Of a stretch of 17,746 bases of DNA, positions 14,883-17,746 are shown one piece after another (within the stretch, counting starts at the first letter, position 1; every line of letters starts with the position of its first letter). This DNA is from Bacteroidales bacterium UBA1725. Lineage in GTDB: Bacteria > Bacteroidota > Bacteroidia > Bacteroidales > UBA932. Location: the NCBI GenBank assembly GCA_002315815.1, contig DCIN01000046.1, positions 1 to 17,746 of the forward strand. The letters run 5' to 3'. A program made the translations under genes and the position numbers. Below the pieces are notes generated by a model. The model did no database searches and had not been told where the DNA came from. It saw only the letters and a program-made list of their open reading frames with translations.

Positions 14883-16562
14883 CTATTGTTCGAACAATTG
14901 CCCACCGTAGATACCTTCGATGACTCTTGAATATGTGTAACCTGCATTCCGGAGAACAGAAAATTCGTGTCCCACGACCGCCTGTCTGAAGCGTTCCCAG
15001 TTTCTGTTCTCCGGAATGCACCATTGTACTTCAGCAATGGCAAGAAGACGGGGAAGCAACATATATTCAAGCAATTTGGAGTTGTCAATATATTCACTCC
15101 ACATATTGCACTGGACTCCTATGATGTGTTTCTGCATCTCTGAAGGTATTCCTTCCAGAGGATCAAAACTGTAAACTGTCTCTATCGGGAGGTAGGAGTT
15201 GAAGGCTATGGGTTCGGCGTCTGCATCCTCACCCTGGCAAAAGTTCAGGTAACAGTGGCTGGAGGGGCACATAATTGCGTCGAATCCTTTTGTGGCCGCT
15301 TCCTGTCCACCTGCTGTACCTCTCCAGGACATAACCGTGGCGCCCGCTTCCAGATTTCCTTCCAGAATCTCGTCCCACCCTATTATTTTCTTGCCCTTGC
15401 CCGAGAGGAATTTCTGCATTCTCGCTGTCACATAGCTCTGGAGGTATTGCTCGGAACTGAAATGCGCATCGCCTTTGATTCCCAGATTGGCGATGAGGGC
15501 TTGACAGTCAGGACAATTCTTCCACTCATTCTTAGGGCATTCGTCGCCGCCGATATGGATGTATTCTCCGGGGAAGAGGTCTGCCACTTCAGAAAGAACA
15601 GTCTCCAGAAAAGTGAAAGTGCTCTCCTTGCCGGGACAGAGTACCTGCTCTGCCACTCCCCATTTGTGCCACACTTCATACGGTCCTCCGGTACACCCGA
15701 GCCAAGGATATGCCGACAGGGCCGCCAGCATATGGCCGGGGAGGTCTATTTCCGGGATAACCGTGATACCGAGGCTCCAAGCATAGTCCACGACTTCCTT
15801 TATCTGTTCCTGAGTATAATATCCGCCATATCTCTCGTTGTCGTCGCTGTTCTCGTCGTGCCCTATCATAGTACCGGAGCGGAAGCCGCCTTTCTGGGCG
15901 AGGAGTGGATAGGCCTTTATCTCTATTCTCCAACCCTGGTCATCGGTCAGATGCCAATGGAAGCTGTTCATCTTGAACATTGCCATCACATCGAGATATT
16001 TCTTGACATCGGAAACCTCCCAGAAATGACGGCTGCAGTCCAGATGGCAGCCGCGATAGGAAAAGCGGGGGCTGTCCTCTATCGTGCAGCACGGGATAAC
16101 CCACTTGAGATTGTCGTCTTGCTTGCGGGTGTAGATGAGGTCAGGAAGCATCTGACGTATCGTTTGCATTGCATAGAGGAAGCCGTTGCAGTCCGAAGCT
16201 TTCACAATCACTCGTCCGGTCTCGACCTTGAGGAAGTAGCTTTCCGCAGGCAGAGTATTGTCGACAAGAAGCACAACTCCCTTGAAGTTCTCGTTGTTGC
16301 AGGCAGCAGCCAGCCCTAAGGGGAAGGATACGGAACAGGTCTTCCCGCTGGCGATGCTGATCTGAAGGGCGAACTGCTGCACCGCTTTCTTCACTCTGGG
16401 GTCCAGGGCTGGATCACACTTGAATGCGGTTCCACCGACACGGAAGTGTCCTTTGGCTTGTTCAATCTTCGAAGGGGCGGGGACAATACCTTCTGTTCCG
16501 CTTGCACCGGCTACTATTGAAAGAGAAACGAATGTAATGATTGATAATAGAAAGCGCTTCAT
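14883..16562 (-). CDS. GH20 family beta-N-acetylhexosaminidase
   Basis: GH20 enzymes remove terminal beta-GlcNAc or GalNAc from glycans using substrate-assisted catalysis. The 559-residue product has a signal peptide (MKRFLLSIITFVSLSIVAGASG), an N-terminal GH20b-like domain (about 25-160), and a TIM barrel: RGCHLDCSRHF (170-180), MNSFHWHLTDDQGWRIEI (198-215), IPEIDLPGHMLA (269-280), the catalytic pair Asp340-Glu341 in HIGGDECPK, GWDEIL (395-400), the active-site MSWRG (411-415) and NMWSEY (486-491). The start at 16562 gives the signal peptide and follows the upstream stop in TAATAATG; an ATG six codons earlier would overlap that stop. Near the 3' end it holds a perfect 20-bp inverted repeat. 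It lies 2 nt downstream of the aldo/keto reductase gene, so both are cotranscribed. Confidence 0.94.
   Translation of the reverse strand: MKRFLLSIITFVSLSIVAGASGTEGIVPAPSKIEQAKGHFRVGGTAFKCDPALDPRVKKAVQQFALQISIASGKTCSVSFPLGLAAACNNENFKGVVLLVDNTLPAESYFLKVETGRVIVKASDCNGFLYAMQTIRQMLPDLIYTRKQDDNLKWVIPCCTIEDSPRFSYRGCHLDCSRHFWEVSDVKKYLDVMAMFKMNSFHWHLTDDQGWRIEIKAYPLLAQKGGFRSGTMIGHDENSDDNERYGGYYTQEQIKEVVDYAWSLGITVIPEIDLPGHMLAALSAYPWLGCTGGPYEVWHKWGVAEQVLCPGKESTFTFLETVLSEVADLFPGEYIHIGGDECPKNEWKNCPDCQALIANLGIKGDAHFSSEQYLQSYVTARMQKFLSGKGKKIIGWDEILEGNLEAGATVMSWRGTAGGQEAATKGFDAIMCPSSHCYLNFCQGEDADAEPIAFNSYLPIETVYSFDPLEGIPSEMQKHIIGVQCNMWSEYIDNSKLLEYMLLPRLLAIAEVQWCIPENRNWERFRQAVVGHEFSVLRNAGYTYSRVIEGIYGGQLFEQ
14943..15020. 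repeat. Perfect 20-bp inverted repeat inside the 3' end of the GH20 gene
   Basis: TGCATTCCGGAGAACAGAAA at 14943-14962 is the exact reverse complement of 15001-15020, with a 38-bp spacer (14963-15000). Arms do not extend further on either side. The right arm encodes CIPENRN and the left arm SVLRNA in the GH20 protein. No T-run follows on either strand. Origin and role are unknown. Confidence 0.85.
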
Positions 16563-16564
16563 TA

Positions 16565-17533
16565 TTATTTCGGGTAGCAATTATTGGTTGTAGTTGTTTC
16601 AATTGCCTTGAGATTGTCGGCCAGTTGCTCTACGGAGCTGGCACCCACAATGACTGAAGTGACTTCGGGGCGGCGCAGTATCCAGGAAAGAGCCATCTGA
16701 GCCAGAGTCTGGCCTCTTCCTTCGGCTTCTTCGTTGAGGGTCCGTATTTTGGCGAGCATTGTCTCAGTGATGTCGCTTGCGTGCAGGAAGCGGCTGTGCG
16801 TGGCCCGCGACCCTTCCGGCATTCCGTGAAGGTATTTGTTTGTGAGAAGGCCCTGGGCAAGAGGGGAGAAGGCCACATATCCCACGCCTTCGCGGGAACA
16901 TTGCGGGAGGATATCCGATTCATGGTCCCGAAGGAACATATTGTACTTACCCTGATATACCAGACAGGGCACGTGCCTTTCCTTAAGGTATGCGTATGCC
17001 CGTGAGGCCATCTCTTCCGGGTATTTGGACAGGCCCACATACAGTGCCTTTCCCTGATGCACGGCGGATACGAGGGCTTCCATCGTCTCCTCCAGAGGTG
17101 TTTCGGAATCGGGGCGGTGGGAATAGAATATATCCACATAGTCAAGTCCCATCCTTTTCAGGCTCTGGTCCAGAGATGCAAGCAAATTCTTGCGGGATCC
17201 CCATTCTCCGTACGGCCCTGGCCACATATCGTGTCCGGCCTTGGTCGTAATCACTATTTCGTCTCTGTGGGAGGAGAGGGAGGATCTGAAAATCTTGCCG
17301 AAAGTCTCTTCAGCAGAACCGTATGGAGGACCGTAGTTGTTGGCCAGGTCGAAACAGGTGATTCCGTGGTCGAAAGCATACTCCACGATGCTGCGGCATT
17401 TCTGGAAGTCGGCATCGGCTCCGAAGTTGTGCCAGAACCCGAGGGATATTTCCGGAAGAAGAAGACCGCTCCGGCCGCATCTGCGGTATTTCATTGCTTC
17501 GTAGCGTGGCTCAGAAAGGCGAAAAATGTTCAT
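16565..17533 (-). CDS. Aldo/keto reductase, YghZ-like
   Basis: These NADPH-dependent enzymes reduce aldehydes and ketones in the cytosol; the YghZ (GPR) branch acts on glyceraldehyde-3-phosphate L-form and methylglyoxal-like substrates. The 322-residue product has the catalytic tetrad in place: Asp62 and Tyr67 (FDLANNYGP), Lys98 (VITTKAG) and His139 (FYSHRPD). The N-terminus KYRRCGRSGLLLPEISLGFWHNFG matches the YghZ start, which has LP-LSLG-WHNFG. The coenzyme loop is recognisable as SPLAQGLLTNKYL and VIVGASSVEQLADNL. The ATG at 17533 gives the family N-terminus; the frame is open 45 codons upstream, but those would overlap the plus-strand promoter and leader. GH20 follows after 2 nt. The substrate is not determined. 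Confidence 0.92.
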   Translation of the reverse strand: MNIFRLSEPRYEAMKYRRCGRSGLLLPEISLGFWHNFGADADFQKCRSIVEYAFDHGITCFDLANNYGPPYGSAEETFGKIFRSSLSSHRDEIVITTKAGHDMWPGPYGEWGSRKNLLASLDQSLKRMGLDYVDIFYSHRPDSETPLEETMEALVSAVHQGKALYVGLSKYPEEMASRAYAYLKERHVPCLVYQGKYNMFLRDHESDILPQCSREGVGYVAFSPLAQGLLTNKYLHGMPEGSRATHSRFLHASDITETMLAKIRTLNEEAEGRGQTLAQMALSWILRRPEVTSVIVGASSVEQLADNLKAIETTTTNNCYPK

Positions 17534-17575
17534 ACAACCGATTTTTGATGTTTCTTCGCAAATTTCGTAAAAAAA

Positions 17576-17607
17576 TTTGGTAAGTAAAAAAAAGTCGTTT
17601 ATCTTTG
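17576..17607 (+). promoter_or_regulatory. Strong plus-strand promoter at the right edge
   Basis: TTTG (17576-17579) and TATCTTTG (17600-17607) are separated by 20 nt, a full match to the Bacteroidota promoter. Transcription should start near 17612 and run out of the window; no gene on this strand begins before 17746. Confidence 0.8.
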
Positions 17608-17611
17608 CAGT

Positions 17612-17746
17612 CCTTTTCCGAGAGGAATTGAACAGTTCATTGAAAATATTGGAAGAAAGTACAAGCAAGTACCGAATAATTTAATTAATCGAGAACGTTA
17701 ATTCTGAAAGAATTAAGAATTGTCAGGCATCAAGCTTAGAAGTATA
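17612..17746 (+). other. Probable rRNA operon leader, 5' part
   Basis: The last 135 nt follow a strong promoter and hold no convincing protein start. GTTCATTGAAAA at 17635-17646 resembles the boxA antitermination element of rRNA leaders (TGCTCTTTGAAAA-like), followed by GGAAGAAAGTACAAGCAAGT, which is like sequence seen before 16S genes in Bacteroidota as I recall. The 16S gene itself is not in the window, so this is inference from motif order. Confidence 0.5.

Noticed and set aside
14885..14898. 14-bp palindrome ATTGTTCGAACAAT at the 3' end of the GH20 gene
   Set aside because: It lies within the last codons (QLFEQ) and has no T-run or second copy. It may be a chance product of the codons used.
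15255..16319. Long open frame on the plus strand opposite the GH20 gene
   Set aside because: It has no recognisable domain and no promoter, and lies fully antisense to a well-supported enzyme gene; it is a shadow of that gene's codon pattern.
17534..17668. 45-codon N-terminal extension of the aldo/keto reductase
   Set aside because: The extension overlaps a full-match promoter and leader on the plus strand and is absent from the YghZ-type N-terminus.

Overview
The window looks like chromosomal DNA from a Bacteroidota genome, most likely order Bacteroidales. The signs are promoters of the TTTG-N19/20-TAnnTTTG type, start codons without obvious Shine-Dalgarno sequences, a b558-type succinate dehydrogenase cytochrome, an L13-S9-S2-EF-Ts gene order, a C10 (streptopain) protease, a BACON-like lipoprotein and a DUF4954 protein. 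I cannot place it to family or genus. Most of the window is housekeeping or well-known accessory sequence. No CRISPR array, transposase or tRNA is visible.

Layout. (1) Left edge: the 5' part of pyrH on the minus strand, divergent from an isolated sdhC on the plus strand. (2) 1.3-4.3 kb: the translation operon rplM-rpsI-rpsB-tsf, with a textbook promoter, a hairpin at its expected 5' end, a multi-hairpin region between rpsI and rpsB, and a strong terminator after tsf. (3) 4.35-6.6 kb, minus strand: a secreted C10 cysteine protease with a structured 5' leader, followed by a small BACON-like lipoprotein. (4) 6.7-8.2 kb, minus strand: a Wzx/MATE-type flippase. (5) 8.4-11.5 kb, plus strand: an NfeD-like membrane protein, a flotillin, a translationally coupled small Xre-type HTH protein and a cyclophilin-type lipoprotein isomerase, closed by a terminator. 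(6) 11.6-14.9 kb, plus strand: a DUF4954 beta-helix protein and a GlmS-like SIS sugar isomerase in one operon. (7) 14.9-17.5 kb, minus strand: an aldo/keto reductase followed 2 nt later by a GH20 beta-hexosaminidase. (8) Right edge: a strong plus-strand promoter and a leader with a boxA-like element, probably the start of an rRNA operon whose 16S gene lies outside the window.

How the genes may work together. The translation genes form one autoregulated-looking operon. The NfeD and flotillin genes form the usual membrane-microdomain pair. The DUF4954/SIS pair and the nearby hexosaminidase hint at amino-sugar metabolism, but that is inference. The least explained items are a perfect 20-bp inverted repeat inside the end of the GH20 gene, whose 38-bp spacer reads open in both orientations; a 14-bp palindrome found just after two different terminators; the structured rpsI-rpsB spacer; and the protease/BACON pair as a possible enzyme-inhibitor couple. 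I found no clearly novel multi-gene system.
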